Source of the DNA: Sequoia sempervirens
Lineage: Eukaryota; Streptophyta; Pinopsida; Cupressales; Cupressaceae
Assembly: GCA_007258455.2 (NCBI GenBank)
Contig: VDFB02047230.1
Location: 160,774,635-160,838,634, forward strand
Direction: 5' to 3'
Length of the DNA stretch: 64,000 nt
The notes under the pieces were generated by a model. That model searched no databases. It saw nothing but the letters and a program-made list of their open reading frames with translations, and was not told the DNA's origin. A program made the translations under genes and the position numbers. This document shows positions 11,175-22,763 of this stretch, piece after piece (position 1 is the first letter of the stretch; the number at the start of each line of letters is the position of its first letter).

Positions 11175-12224
11175 CTATTTTACAGGTGTGGGAAGATTTG
11201 TGATTACCTCAATTTTTGTAGGATCTACTTGAATTCCCTTGTGGGAGATGGAGTGGCCAAGAACTACACCCTCTTGCATAATCATGAAGCACTTTTCACT
11301 ATTTAAGGAAAAGTTTTGGTCTTCACATCTCTGTAGGACTCTTCTGATATTTTTCAATGCTTGATTAAAATCAACACCATAAGTGGTGAAGTCATCCATA
11401 TAATTTTTCATGTAATCATGAGAAATATTTGAGAATATGCTAATGACCACCCTCTAAAAGGTTGTAAGTTCATTTCACAAGAAAAATGGGAGTACTGAAT
11501 AGGCATGGGTCCCCCATGGACAAGTAAATGTGGTCTTCTCTTGGTCTTCTAGAGCAATTTAGATTCGGTTGTAGCCGTAGAATCCATCTAGAAAAGAGAA
11601 GTATTTCTTTCCTACAAGTGTGTCCAAAACTTGATCAATGAAGGGTAAAAGAAAGTGATCCTTCTTGGTGGCCGCATTAAGCTACCTATAATCAACACAA
11701 ACTCACCATTTCCATCCTTTCTTGGGTACAATCACTAATGGAGACACCCACTAACTATCTGAAATGGGGTAGATAAATCCCGCATCTAGTAATTTCTATA
11801 GTTCTCCTTTCACAATTTCTCTTAGTGTAGGGTTAATTCTTCTTTGTGGCTGTCTTACTGGAGTGTAATAAAATCTGATGTAAATTATGTGTGTACAAGA
11901 TTTAGGATCCAGTCTCTTCATATCATGATAATCCAATGCAAATGCATGTTGATGGGTCCTTAATAGGTTCGCCAATAATAGTTGTTGCTCTTCATTCAAT
12001 TTACTATTAACATTTAGATATTTTCCCTCTGACACATGGAATTTTGTAGTTAACTCTATCATGGTTGCTTCATTAATACATGGTACCTTTAGTTCATATG
12101 GCAGAAATGTATAGGACATACCTATTGTTGTAGGAGGTTTGTCTATAGGAATAGTGACTATAGGAAGAGTAGGTAGAAGTGTCATGACTAGAGTAGCAGA
12201 ATGAGAAGATGGTGCTTCCTCCAA
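11175..12224 (-). pseudogene. Reverse transcriptase of the minus-strand gypsy element
   Basis: RT copies the element RNA into DNA. The upper piece (11796-12224) holds the linker 'LPYELKVPCINE' and the RT approach 'RIRFYYTPVRQPQRRINPTLREIVKGEL' in shortened form. The lower piece (11175-11450) begins in the palm with 'YMKNYMDDFTTYG', which contains an intact Y-M-D-D catalytic box, then 'LGHSISHKGIQVD'. Stops and a frameshift lie between about 11450 and 11796, where the fingers and palm can still be followed in broken frames. Confidence 0.85.
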
Positions 12225-12236
12225 TTCATAATGGTT

Positions 12237-12809
12237 CTAAATGATGTTGGCTAATAATTCATCCTCATCTTGGAGTTGCATGAAAGAGCTTCTTCCTAAC
12301 ACCATAAGTTGTGCCACAAAATTAACTTCCTCAGCCTCTTCATCATGAGATGGCTGAGCAGGCGGATAAAGAACACACTTTTTAGTACTCCTCCCATCTG
12401 AAATGGTCATGTCATCTGACCAACATCCAATGTATTCATCTATAGTTGCTAACCAAGGCCTTCTAAGAATGATGGGATAGCCACCTAGTGTAGCCTTAGG
12501 AGAAAGAATCATAAAGTTTGCTGGGTACTCCTAGGAGTCTAGAACTACCACAAGATCCTCCACTACAGCATCAAGCTTGACGATAGAGCTATCAACAAGT
12601 TGTAGGATAGTAGGAGTAGATCTCATGCTTGCAATTTTTAGTTGCTGCAAGATGTCCTTGGTCATTACATCTATTGCTTCCCCTAAATGAATCAGAGCAT
12701 TCTTTACTTGGATCTTGTTTATGAAAACTACTACCATACGACTGCCTGGGTCATTATCCTTGGGAATAGTCACTTTTCTTAGCATGATGTTAGCTAATTG
12801 TCCCACCAC
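12237..12809 (-). pseudogene. Protease region of the minus-strand gypsy element
   Basis: The piece at 12531-12809 has 'ALIHLGEAIDVM' where the family has A-L-I-D-L-G-A-S-x-N-V-M. Both the catalytic Asp (now His) and the Ala-Ser are altered. The next piece (12237-12512) contains 'GGYPIILRRPWLATIDEYIG', the I-L-G-R-P-W-L-A-T segment that closes the protease fold. Together they show a retropepsin-like enzyme that can no longer cut. It joins gag upstream and RT downstream in the normal order. Confidence 0.8.
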
Positions 12810-14579
12810 ATGAATTGTAGTTGGGTCTTTCTTTTTCTTACCTGGCTTCTTGAGATAGGATTCCTTGATGGATTTTCCATAGATTGGAACATCCTTTACA
12901 GCCTAAAATAGGGGTATCTGAACACATATATGCTTCAACTGATCCAAGATATCAAAGTTGGTATCCTCCTTTTCTTCTTTCTTCTTGGAAACTTCCAATC
13001 TCTAAGGAAATGATGGTTCTTGTTCAGTCTACTTGACTTGGACTGGTTCAGGATTTTTAGGTAAATTTGGTTGAATGAGAACATTCAGAGGCTCCTCTTC
13101 CTCTTCCACAGGAAGTTCAGTGATAATGGGCTTGGAAGGGGTTCGTAGAGTGGTTCCTAAACGCAAGTGGATGTCACTTACACTCACAACATATATGGGG
13201 AATTGTTTTGAATTAGTAGAGTATGCAGGTTGCTGCTATGGTTTGTTATTTGGATTGGGTGTGGGATGAGCTAGGAGCTGAGTAGGTTTAGGTTCATTTG
13301 CGCTAGGATTAGTAGGTGGAGGAATTATAGCAGGTTGTTGGGGTTGAGAAGGTGGTTACATGTAACTGGTTGTCTAGGTAGGCCATTGTTGTCCTCCTCT
13401 CCATTGATTTGTTTGTTGCCAATTCCTTGGAGCTTATTGCCACTGGGGTGGAGAACTCTAATGACTAGGACAAGCATTTGGAGGGTTAATCCAAGGCTAT
13501 GGTGGATATCCTCCATAACTGGGTGGATATGGGGGTTTCCATTGGTTACTAGATGAATAGGAGTTAAAATATGGCCCAACATAGGATAGTGGAACTGGGG
13601 GCATACCTTGTCTTGGAGCCCAAGGCTTCCTTTGTGCAACATATTAGATTTGGTCTTCTTCAATCTGGATTGGCTTGAACTCAGGTGGAATCTTCTTGCT
13701 TTCAAGGTTAGCTACCATCTTGCATCTATAGTCTTTCTTTTGTTTACATTGGGGGAAATAATTTGTCAACATTTCCTCTGCCTCCTCTTGCTTCTTTTTG
13801 GCCTAAAATGTATCTAGTTGATTGGCTAGATTATTGATAATATATTGCTTGAAATCAGCCAACAAATGAGTAATCTCCATTCTTGAAACTCCATTAGTAG
13901 TTGACTTACCCATGGAAGATTGATAAGCTCTCCCATTCTTTGAAGCTGCCCTAGAGTAGTTCTAGCATATTTTCTTGATATCCTCCCAAGGAACTTGGGA
14001 GATATCTCCTCCTGCAATGAGGTCTAAGGCATCAATACAACTATCATTAATTCCTCTTAGGAAAAACAACTTTTGTGAGTCCTCATTAAGTGCATGGTGC
14101 AGAAATTTTTTCAAGAAAAACATAAACATTACAATGTAATCTTCTAGGCTCTCATCTTCCTTTTTGCTGCATCCTAAAAATGTCACCTCCTCTCATGTCA
14201 CTTCCCTTGTTGTATTCCTTGTATTTCTTAAGGAATTTTTTCTTCATGAATGTCTTCCCATGTTTCCATTGTATCTCTACCTAGGCTCATGAACCATCTT
14301 AATGTACCCTCTTTCAAAGGTAGGGAATAACTTGAGCCTATGGGCATCAATAGTATAATCATAACTCTTGTAGAGTATTTCAAATTGAAATAAGAAGGTA
14401 TTGGGATCTTCTGTCACAAGTCCATAAAAAATTGGGGGTACTAAGGCAGGAATGTTCTTGATGTTTTCAACTTCATTTTGATGGGAAATGGGGAAAGGAA
14501 AAGCTGGTTGGTTTTTTTTGTTCCTATTTTCATCACCCATGCTCGCTTGATGTGGTTTCCAAGACAAAGGGGTTCTCAA
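12810..14579 (-). pseudogene. gag of the minus-strand gypsy element
   Basis: Open pieces at 14277-14579, 13962-14186 and 13325-13705 cover a Gag protein. The first contains 'IPALVPPIFYGLVTEDPNTF' and 'RLKLFPT', the typical start of the capsid-like domain (P-x-F-x-G-x-x-x-E-D-P). The second has 'ESLEDYIVMFMFFLKKF', the middle of the same domain. The third is in a Pro/Gln/Gly-rich tail. Stops and frame changes separate the pieces. Near 14640 there is a short (CTT)n run. Confidence 0.75.
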
Positions 14580-14911
14580 GCTAATTTTTATCTTAAGAGA
14601 AGACTTCAGAGCTAGTCAGATCAAGATATGCATGAGCAAAGGGGTGTGGATCTTCTTCTTCTTCTTCTAGTAGGTTCTAATATTCAACTAGTTGGAATGG
14701 ATGAGGATTGTTAGGAAGAAATATCCCATAAGCATCCCTTCTCCTTCCTCTGTGCATGTGGTATCAATCACTATTAGTCAAATCACACAAAAAATTGGTA
14801 AATAATAAGGGTAGGTCATTACTTCCTAAATAAGGATATGCTAAGAACAACTTCCAAAAACACTACAACAAGAAAAACTACCAATGACTCCAAAAGACTC
14901 CTAGTTTGACA

Positions 14912-14932
14912 CCATCCCTAACAATGGCACCA
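14912..14932 (-). other. Primer binding site of the minus-strand gypsy element
   Basis: On the minus strand, four bases after the end of the 5' LTR, the sequence reads TGGTGCCATTGTTAGGGATG. It resembles the TGGCGCCGTTGCCGGGGA type of site common in plant Ty3/gypsy elements (usually given as tRNA-Asp), with several mutations. Confidence 0.7.
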
Positions 14933-14936
14933 AAAA

Positions 14937-16075
14937 TGTTGGCCTCTTACAATGATTTGATAACTAAGCCCTTACAACCATGATTTAGATATTGGACATC
15001 TAACCTGAATAGCTATTTCAATCATCATGAAGGTACATTTAACTTGTCAACCCAAGGACATGAACTTGAAATGGGTCAGCACAATATGTGCACTAGGAAC
15101 TCAAGTAGCCATTGCATTCTATAGCAAACAAAAACAATACTAAAAGTAAACAACCTAGAAAGGAATAAAACAAATGTTAAACGTCAATCAACAACTATGC
15201 TAAGCTGAAATGCATAACAAGAATGAAAATTTGAGCAAAAAATAGGAAACTACTCTGTCTACTTTGGCTGCACGAATAGTCATATAGAATGGAATTCTAG
15301 TGGCTGTAGGAACAATCAAAGCCAAATTTCTAAGTGCTGAATAGTAAGTAAAACTAAACTAATGATAAACTAAGAAGATGGATTACTCACCAAGTGGGCC
15401 CCCTTGGATAAGTATCCTCTAAACTAATAAGAACTTGAATGCTTAAACTCAGAATTTTATCTCATTCATTGTAAATCATGCATACATAAGAGCATCAAAT
15501 CATTATACTACAACTAAATAAGGTAGTCAACTCCATGACTGGGAGGACACCATTCAGGGAAAATAGGGAAAAGTGGAGCGATGGCAGTTAGACATGCATG
15601 GAATTTGGTCAGACATGCAGGTCTAAACAAAGATCTAGCATAGTAGTAACACCCATGAGTGCTCAATCATTAAGGTCCACTACAAGGCGGTTATGTTCAA
15701 TTGCATGAAGAATCTCCTGCCATGGGTTGCTTTTGACTTGGAGCAATTCCTTAGCTAGACATTGTGGTGCATGCCCGGTTGGTGGTGTCTTCGTCAACTT
15801 AGCATATTAAATATGCAAGGAAAATTCAGTATGCATAATAATTCCACATCTATAGCCACTCTAAGCAACATTCATTAACCACATACAAAATCAATATATG
15901 TAACCCACATAATATTCCAAATGTCATTAAAGCTTGTAGAGATAGGATAATGTCAAATGTCAATGGTTTGAGGGAAACATTATGCAAATACCAACATTTA
16001 ATCATCAAAGTTCATGAAATCATCCAAAAAATAGACTATAGATTCTACAAATAACTACACCAAAAACTAGGCTCA
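14937..16075 (-). repeat. 5' LTR of the minus-strand gypsy element
   Basis: It begins TGTTGGCCTCTTAC beside the primer site and ends AGGCTCA before TCAAACCC of the host solo LTR. It is longer than the 3' LTR because it keeps a stretch (about 15290-15590) that the other copy lost. Confidence 0.8.
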
Positions 16076-16580
16076 TCAAACCCATTCACCATTAAGGGTG
16101 AATGGGTCTTGGCTCAACTTACCAAGACCAAACTTTTCCCAATGAAATAATTTGTTATTTAAGTTAGGATTGTCGGGATAGATCTTCAAGAGGTGTCAAA
16201 ATTAAGGCCTAAATTTTAATCAAAACAAATTTAGTAACTCTAATTAACAACAATTAATTAAGACCACCTAGATAAGTGTGACAGTGCTTTAAAACACTTT
16301 ACAACACTTTACAACACTTAAACAAGGTACACATTATGTACATTTTATTTAAAAGGGGTCCATAAGGCTTAACTAAGCAGATACATCCTAGAAAAGTGTG
16401 AAAGTGTGTTACAACACCCTTGCAAATGATCAATTAAGGAGTGTTTTAATCAAATAAAGGTCCTAAAATAGTGTGAATGTGTACAACACATTACAACACC
16501 ACTCCAAGACATTATTAGTTCAAATTTAATGCCAATTATCAAACAAGCAAGGGAAAAGGCTTACTTTTTCCATTACTACA
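16076..16580 (+). mobile_element. Solo LTR (family A), right part
   Basis: This resumes the LTR interrupted at 5008, continuing the relationship with about 41710-41960 (for example 'aataattt' followed by 'gtcgggat'). It ends TTACTTTTTCCATTACTACA and is followed by the CCAAC duplication. It starts with a hairpin (16080-16107). It also contains several AAGTGTGA / TTACAACAC repeats at 16275-16500. Confidence 0.75.
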
Positions 16581-16585
16581 CCAAC
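16581..16585 (+). repeat. Right target-site duplication CCAAC
   Basis: Identical to 3847-3851. The outer element's RT reading frame resumes directly after it. Confidence 0.85.
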
Positions 16586-17420
16586 ATACTATTGAATTAG
16601 ATCCTGATGCCAAACCTATAAGGGAAAAGAATTCCTATAAATCCTAATATTGAACCTTTGAGGAGAAAGGCGTTGTCCAAATTAATTGAGGCTAGAATAT
16701 TTTTTCCAATAAAAAATTCTTTAGTGCTTGCAAATCTTGTTCCTATTAGAAAAAAGAAAAAGGGAAATAAGATTTTGTGTAGATTTTAGGGATCTAAATA
16801 GATCCTTTCTAAATTATCATTATCTCCTTCTCTCCATGGAGTAGATTTGCAAAAAGTTAGTGGGTTAGAAAGGTTTTCTTTCTTGGACGGTTACTCAGGC
16901 TTCAACCAAATTCTAGTCCAATAATTTGATCAACATAAGACAACTTTTACTACAAAGTGGGGCACCTATGCTTATTGTAAAATTCATTTTTGTCTAACCA
17001 ATGCAGGTGCCACTTTTTAGAGATCCATGGATATGGCATTTCAATGTGTGTTTAGACAGTTTGTTTTGGTCTACCTGGATGATATCACAAAGTTTTCAAA
17101 GCACACAAGTGACCATTTTAGTCACCTTGAGCAATGAGCAAGTATTTCAAATATGTAGGGAATATGGGATTTCCCTAAATCCAAATAAATGTGTGTTTGC
17201 CACTGATGAGGGCAAGCTTCTTGGGAACATTGTTTCAAAGGATGGCTTGGTCATTGATCTCGCAAGAGTAAACTCTATCTTGGCCATTTCACTTCCCAGT
17301 CACAAGAAAGGATTCTAGAATTTCTTAGGCACAATTAACTTTGTAAGGAGGTTCATCCCAAATTTTTCCACTTTGGTAAAGCCTCTTACTTCTATGCTTA
17401 AGAAAAATATGGTCTTCAAG
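16586..17420 (+). pseudogene. Reverse transcriptase of the outer gypsy element
   Basis: After the insert the pol frame resumes with 'HTIELDPDAKPIRE' and later 'KICVDFRDLNR', the classic RT motif near 16780. The finger and palm sequence follows in broken frames. At about 17066-17090 one frame reads 'VLVYLDDITKFSKHTSDHFS', so the Y-L-D-D box is intact. Then come 'FQICREYGISLNPNKCVFA' and 'LLGNIVSKDGLVID' (open piece 17001-17318). At least three frameshifts and several stops are present. Confidence 0.85.
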
Positions 17421-17429
17421 TAGACCAAA

Positions 17430-17880
17430 TAAGATAAAGATATATTTGAAGCTATCAAACATGAAATTGCTCAGGCTCTTACCCTTGTCAATCCTAATTA
17501 TGACAAGGATTTTACTCTTTATACCTTTGGAGGTGAAGCGAGTATATCAGTTGTTCTAACCTGGCTAAATAAAGAAAATCTAGAGCAACCCATTTCTTTC
17601 TTTAGTGAAGGGTCAAAGATTATGATGTCAAGTATAGCTATGTTGAAAGGAAAGCTCTTGTTGTTAGAGAATTGAAAAGATTCAAATATACATTGTATAA
17701 TAACAAGATATAACTAATAGTTCCCCATGTTATCATTAAAGAGTTCCTATTGAGCAAAGATATCAATGAAAAAGGGTTGTATGGATCACCAAGGTGATGG
17801 AGTATGATGTTGACATCAAGATCACCAAGCTAGTGAGAGGAAAAGGGTTATGTTAGAAACTTTCCTAAGCACTTGAGACT
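17430..17880 (+). pseudogene. Gypsy-type RNase H of the outer element
   Basis: This region follows the RT thumb ('FLGTINFVRRFIPNFSTL' near 17330). It reads 'FEAIKHEIAQALTLVNPNYD' and 'FTLYTFGGEASISVVL', where the catalytic Asp of the usual Y-T-D-A-S motif is missing, then 'PISFFSEGSK'. It is the second RNase H domain of this element, in the normal post-RT position. Frame breaks and stops follow from about 17650. Confidence 0.75.
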
Positions 17881-18199
17881 CCTATAGAGGTTGCATTGTG
17901 TTACAGGAGCAACAAGCATCAAATGTAAACATACAAGACAATTGGATGCACAACATGACTACCTTTTGAAAGGAAGGTGAATATCCTTTGGGTCTAGTTA
18001 GGACCAAATGAAGAAATTTCAGATTACAATCCATTCCCTATGCTATAGTGGATGTCATACTCTTCAGAAAGGATTTCAATGGAGTCCTATTAAGGTGCAT
18101 AGGGGTAGATCAAGTCAGAATATTGCTAAATGAATTCTGTGATGGCTCTTCAGGTAGCCATTTTTTCTATAAGGACTAGACTACTACAAAGATTATGAG

Positions 18200-18797
18200 G
18201 GCTGGTTATTATTGTCCAACTTTGTTCAATGACGCTCACAAACGGGTAAGAAATTGCAAAAAGTGTGCTTTCTTTTCTAGAAAGCAAAGGTTGGCTGCCC
18301 TCGCTCTTCACCCCATTCAAGTTGATTAACCATTTACACAGTGGGGTTTGGATTTTATTGGCATGATATATCCACTATCAAGTGCTAGCTATAAGTGGAT
18401 TTTAACAACCATGGATTACTTTATAAGGTGGATAGAGGTAGTTGCTTTAAAAGATGCCACTGATGCTTTAGTTCTAGAATTCCTTGATGAAATTGTTACT
18501 ACATTTGTTACTCCTTCCACCATTATTTCTGATAATTCCAAGGAATTTACTAGTGCTTAGATCCTTGATTGGGCAATGAAGAATGGCATTTAATTGAATA
18601 CCTAATCTAATTACTATCCTCAAGGTATTGGCTTAGCTGAGTCTTCAAATAAAATTTTGATTAGGATTATCAAAATGACCATTGAAGAGAACCAAAGAGT
18701 TTGGCATAACAAGTTAAGGAAAGCCCTTTAGGCTGATAGAATTACTCCTAAAAGAGAAATTAATAATTATCCTTCCATAATAGTTTATGGGAGGGAG
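18200..18797 (+). pseudogene. Integrase zinc finger and core of the outer element
   Basis: 'AGYYCPTLFNDAHKRVRNC' and 'KKCAFFSRKQR' form the end of the HHCC module. The core follows with 'WGLDFIGMIYPLS', 'IISDNSKEFTSA' and 'GLAESSNKILIRIIK', giving the Asp, Asp and Glu of the DDE triad. Stops interrupt it near 18330, 18560 and 18592. The frame runs to 'IVYGREE' at 18797, where a 9.2-kb element is inserted. Confidence 0.85.
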
Positions 18798-18802
18798 GAA
18801 AG
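18798..18802 (+). repeat. Left target-site duplication GAAAG
   Basis: GAAAG directly before the TG at 18803; repeated at 27963-27967 after the other end of the element. Confidence 0.9.
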
Positions 18803-21800
18803 TGTTGGAGTTATGGACAGACACTGAGAGGGGGGGTGAATCAGTGTCTACACTTTTTAAAACTTTGACCAAGATTTTACAATCCGATTTCCTTTTCTTT
18901 CAACAATAGTGTAGAGTAATCTCATTTGAAAGTACAAAGATATGACAACATAAAATCAGTCTATTAGACAACTTATGAAAAGATGATTTGAGTGAGAGAT
19001 CTAGCATTTCCCAAAACATAGCTTAGATTAGATCTCAATATTATTCTAATTAATGCATTCATGAGTTGAATGTAATCATTCATAAACAGAATTGAGAACA
19101 ACACTAAACCCAACTATGAACTGAAACAACAATCAACACAGAAAAGCAGTGAACACATAGAAGAACAAAGAGATAGAGAATTTTCTGAGTGGAAAACCCT
19201 CTTGGGGTAGAAAAACCACTCCTAAACTGCCTTACTGGCTTATCCTTCAAAAACCACTTTTAACAATGCCTTATAGGCTAATTTCTGAGCCCCAACTCAA
19301 GGATCACCAAACCCTCATTTAGAGACACCAATCTCAAGGAGCGCCTACCCCTCATTTAGAGACACCAATCTCAAGGAGCACCAACCCCTTACATAGATTA
19401 CATAATTAAAATCATAATATATTAGAGGATCACTCTGTTTATAGTTAAGCTCATATTTCTCTGTTCTCACGTCTACAATATACCCAAAGGATTACAACCA
19501 GAGAATTGCAATCACCAACCTTTTCTTTTTTCAACACAAGTTTATATATACATTTCAAGTATGCCTGTTATCAAGAAATCTTCAATAAGCATTTTTCACA
19601 AGATTCTGAAACTCTCTTGCTATTTTTAGAATCTGAAGCTAGATAATGATGATTTGTAGATGATGGTAAAAATCAGAGTAATGCATATCCAGAAAGCTTT
19701 TAATTTCTGCGCTGAATCAGGAGACTTCAAATTGTAATTGAAAGATTTTCATCAAAGTTATGATAGCCCACAAACAAAAAATCATATCCTCTGAAATCTC
19801 AGAGAATATTTTCCAAAGCTTCGATACCAACCAAAGAAGCCTACATGCAACTATACTTAGAAAATTCATTAAATAAAAAATGCAACAGCTCAAAAAGAAA
19901 ACTCGATGAATATCCTGTTATGTAGCCATTCTGAGATTTGATGCCAATCCAAAATGATGACGACCATAGAGTTTTGAGTCTTCATAACTATTCGCTGAGA
20001 CAACTATATAGATCTGCTGAAGGCAATTAAATCGCTAGACAATCCCTTTAGATATCGCTTTCGCCAAGAGCCATCAGAGTCAGGAAGAACACATAACGAA
20101 TACATCATGTCTCATCGATAGGCTTCCTTAGAGTATTATTCATTCACTGTCACTGTAGCCTAAAGATTCTCTCACCGAATGCATCCTTCTATCTGTCGCT
20201 GTAACATCCTACTGTCGGGGAGATGCTTTGTAGATTTCGCTGTGTTTCACCGAAAGACTTTATCATTTATAAGTCGCTGTAACATAATGTTTTTCTTACC
20301 GACTAGACCCTTTTGTTTTCCATTCACTATCGCTATAGCCTTTTGACATCAGAGAGACCTCTCAGAGATTACTTTATGTTATACTAAAGGTCTTTGTCAT
20401 TTCTAAGTCACCAAGACATTATCATTCTCATACCAATGGAGATCTTTAGACAATCCCTTGTGATGTCGTTGTGACTTTATGATTCTTTCGCCGATGCAAC
20501 CTTCTCCCTTATGAATGTCGCTATAGCATACCATCATCGGGGAGACTTCCTATAGAATATATTGTGTCATACCGAAAGCCCTTCATTCACTCAAAGTCGC
20601 TGAGACATTACAAACCTCTCACCGAAATCCCCTCATTAGACTTAGTCGCCAAGACTTGACGGGTTCACAGAGACATTATATCGATAGCCATTAGTTTCAT
20701 CGAAAGACCATGTGACCATTTCTGCTTGCCGAGACTTCCAGAAAGTCCTGCCGAAGGAAAATTTATCGTTGACCGATATCCACTGAAAGTCGCTGTGACA
20801 TATCGTTATCGGTGAGATGTTATGAAGACTACACTATGTTTCACCAAAGATACCTTTTCTACAAGCGGAGTCAACATGACACATGAACATTGATGTGACC
20901 TTATGCCGATGACCCAACTCCGGCCAATGTGCAACCTCCCACCACTAGTCTGTGAGATACCAATAGACTCGGCAAGACCCTGCCGCGAATAATAACACTT
21001 CATCGACGAACTATTCTGAAAACCCTGACTCTTGTCAATATGCATCCATTCACCATCGGTCGGTGTGATATTGCATAATCGTTATAACCTCACGCCGAAG
21101 CCTTAAGCTCTTGTCGATGAGTTTGCATTTTAATCTTCAATCGATGTGACATACCAATATCGCTGAGACCACATAGCGATGGAATAACTTATACTGATAG
21201 TGAACACTTTCTGTCATCGAAACAACATGTGTGTGATGCCGAATGATGCCTAGAAATGGATGCTAATCACTGTGACATCAAATAAGTCTTGCTGAAATGA
21301 ACTTTCTTGTGCCGGTCGCCAAGACACAAAACGGTCGATGAAACATCATGCCGATAGGGATTTCTTACACTGATGAACCACCTTATGAGTTAGTCGGTGA
21401 GACCCAACTCAATCGGTAAAACCTACCAGTGGTGAACAATCCTCATGCCGATAGACTTTTCTTCTGTCACCAAGACCACAAACACTATCACGCCAAAAGC
21501 TGCTAGAATGTTAAATTCAATCGCCATAACATCAGAAATGTCTTGCCGATAGGCAACTCAGACATTTCAAAGAGGATCGGTGAGGTCCTGCCATTCTCAC
21601 TCCAATATGAGTATGCTTGAGAGAGAAACAACCAAAGGCCTGTGATATGCAAGGAGAACCATTCTGACAAAGAAACCATCTTTCAAACTCTATCAGTCAA
21701 AGATGTAGCATTCATAACTTGAACCAGAAAACTCATCACCATGAAAATGAACCATAACAAATAACTTTCTGTAATAGTCAAAAGACATCAAAGAAGTGCC

Positions 21801-21906
21801 ATAATAAATCATAAAGATCCAAACAGAGACTGATCAACAAAGAGAACCAACTGAAAGGTATTTTGACATCAAGGACAAACTATATGATCACAACTGAGAT
21901 CCAACA
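18803..21906 (-). repeat. 3' LTR of the gag-only element, with internal motif array
   Basis: It begins TGTTGGAGTTATGG, followed by GAGAGGGGGGGTGAATCAG, and ends GATCCAACA. It is collinear with 24862-27962 with scattered substitutions. From about 20000 to 21600 it holds a quasi-periodic array of short CpG-containing motifs such as GTCGCTGTGACAT, GTCGCCAAGAC and CACCGAAAG at intervals of very roughly 60 bp. No coding sequence was recognised. Confidence 0.85.
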
Positions 21907-21920
21907 AACTCCCCCTTTGT
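21907..21920 (-). other. Polypurine tract of the gag-only element
   Basis: On the minus strand ACAAAGGGGGAGTT directly precedes the LTR. About 30 bp further into the element lies a dyad (21951-21973) of the form CCTTT-N-CAATGA-CAAAGG. Confidence 0.75.
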
Positions 21921-22763
21921 CCTTGATGAAAAAACACAAATGTCTCTCCCCCTTTTTGCCTCAATGACAAAGGATAGAGGAGAAGAATGTGCAATGCCAA
22001 AAAAACACAACTGAGAAGCCAACCAAGTACCATAAGAACTGGCTGCAAATAGAGCAATAGTGTAGCAGACATATTGTTTAACTTCACATCACCAATGCAA
22101 GATAGAGCATCATTCTCTTCTCAGCACAAGTAACCTCAGTCACAACTTACAGCTTGTTCACCATATACCAGACTCAACATCACTACTCTTTTCTTTCCAT
22201 ATATTAGCATCATATTTGCACAACCATCCTTTCTCTTAAGAAATCACTGTAGCTTCAACATGTTTGATCTTCCTTAAGGAAATCAAACATAAAAAGTTTA
22301 GTACTGCAAAAGACAAAAACTTCAAGACAGATTAGGTGCAAAGATTAATACATTATAACTCAGGTAACTCCACCTAGCACAGCATCAACTTGATCAAAAG
22401 AAACAATCCCTCAACCTATGTATAGTCTTTACAGACTTCCTCTCATCATATTGTGCACAAAGAGAACACACATACTACTGTTTGATTATTATCAGACTCT
22501 TGCAACCTTCTTTTAGAGACATAACAGGAACTCAACTATATATCTCCACACCACTCAAGGATTTCATAAGGACATACCAAAATTTCCAAAGCTCAAGCAT
22601 CCAAAAAGTTCATTTAAGAACAAAGTGCACAGTCATTTCAAAAACTTCTAAAAACTATCAACCATTAGACCAAGCAAAAACATTTCTTAACATCTTATAC
22701 CACCAAAATCAAATGCAAGATGTCATACCTCATTCTAGACTCCCCCTGAGTCTTTGCTTCTTA

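Larger units (their letters stand above)
5009..16075 (-). mobile_element. Complete but dead Ty3/gypsy retrotransposon (Athila-like layout)
   Basis: Two LTRs (5009-5933 and 14937-16075) start TGTTGGCCTC and end AGGCTCA. Between them, on the minus strand, are a tRNA primer site, gag, protease, RT, RNase H, integrase, and a further reading frame in the position where Athila-like elements keep an envelope-like gene. A polypurine tract borders the 3' LTR. Stops, frameshifts and lost catalytic residues occur throughout. It lies inside the family-A solo LTR. I could not find a clear five-base target duplication at its ends (GACCT on the left, TCAAA on the right). Confidence 0.85.
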
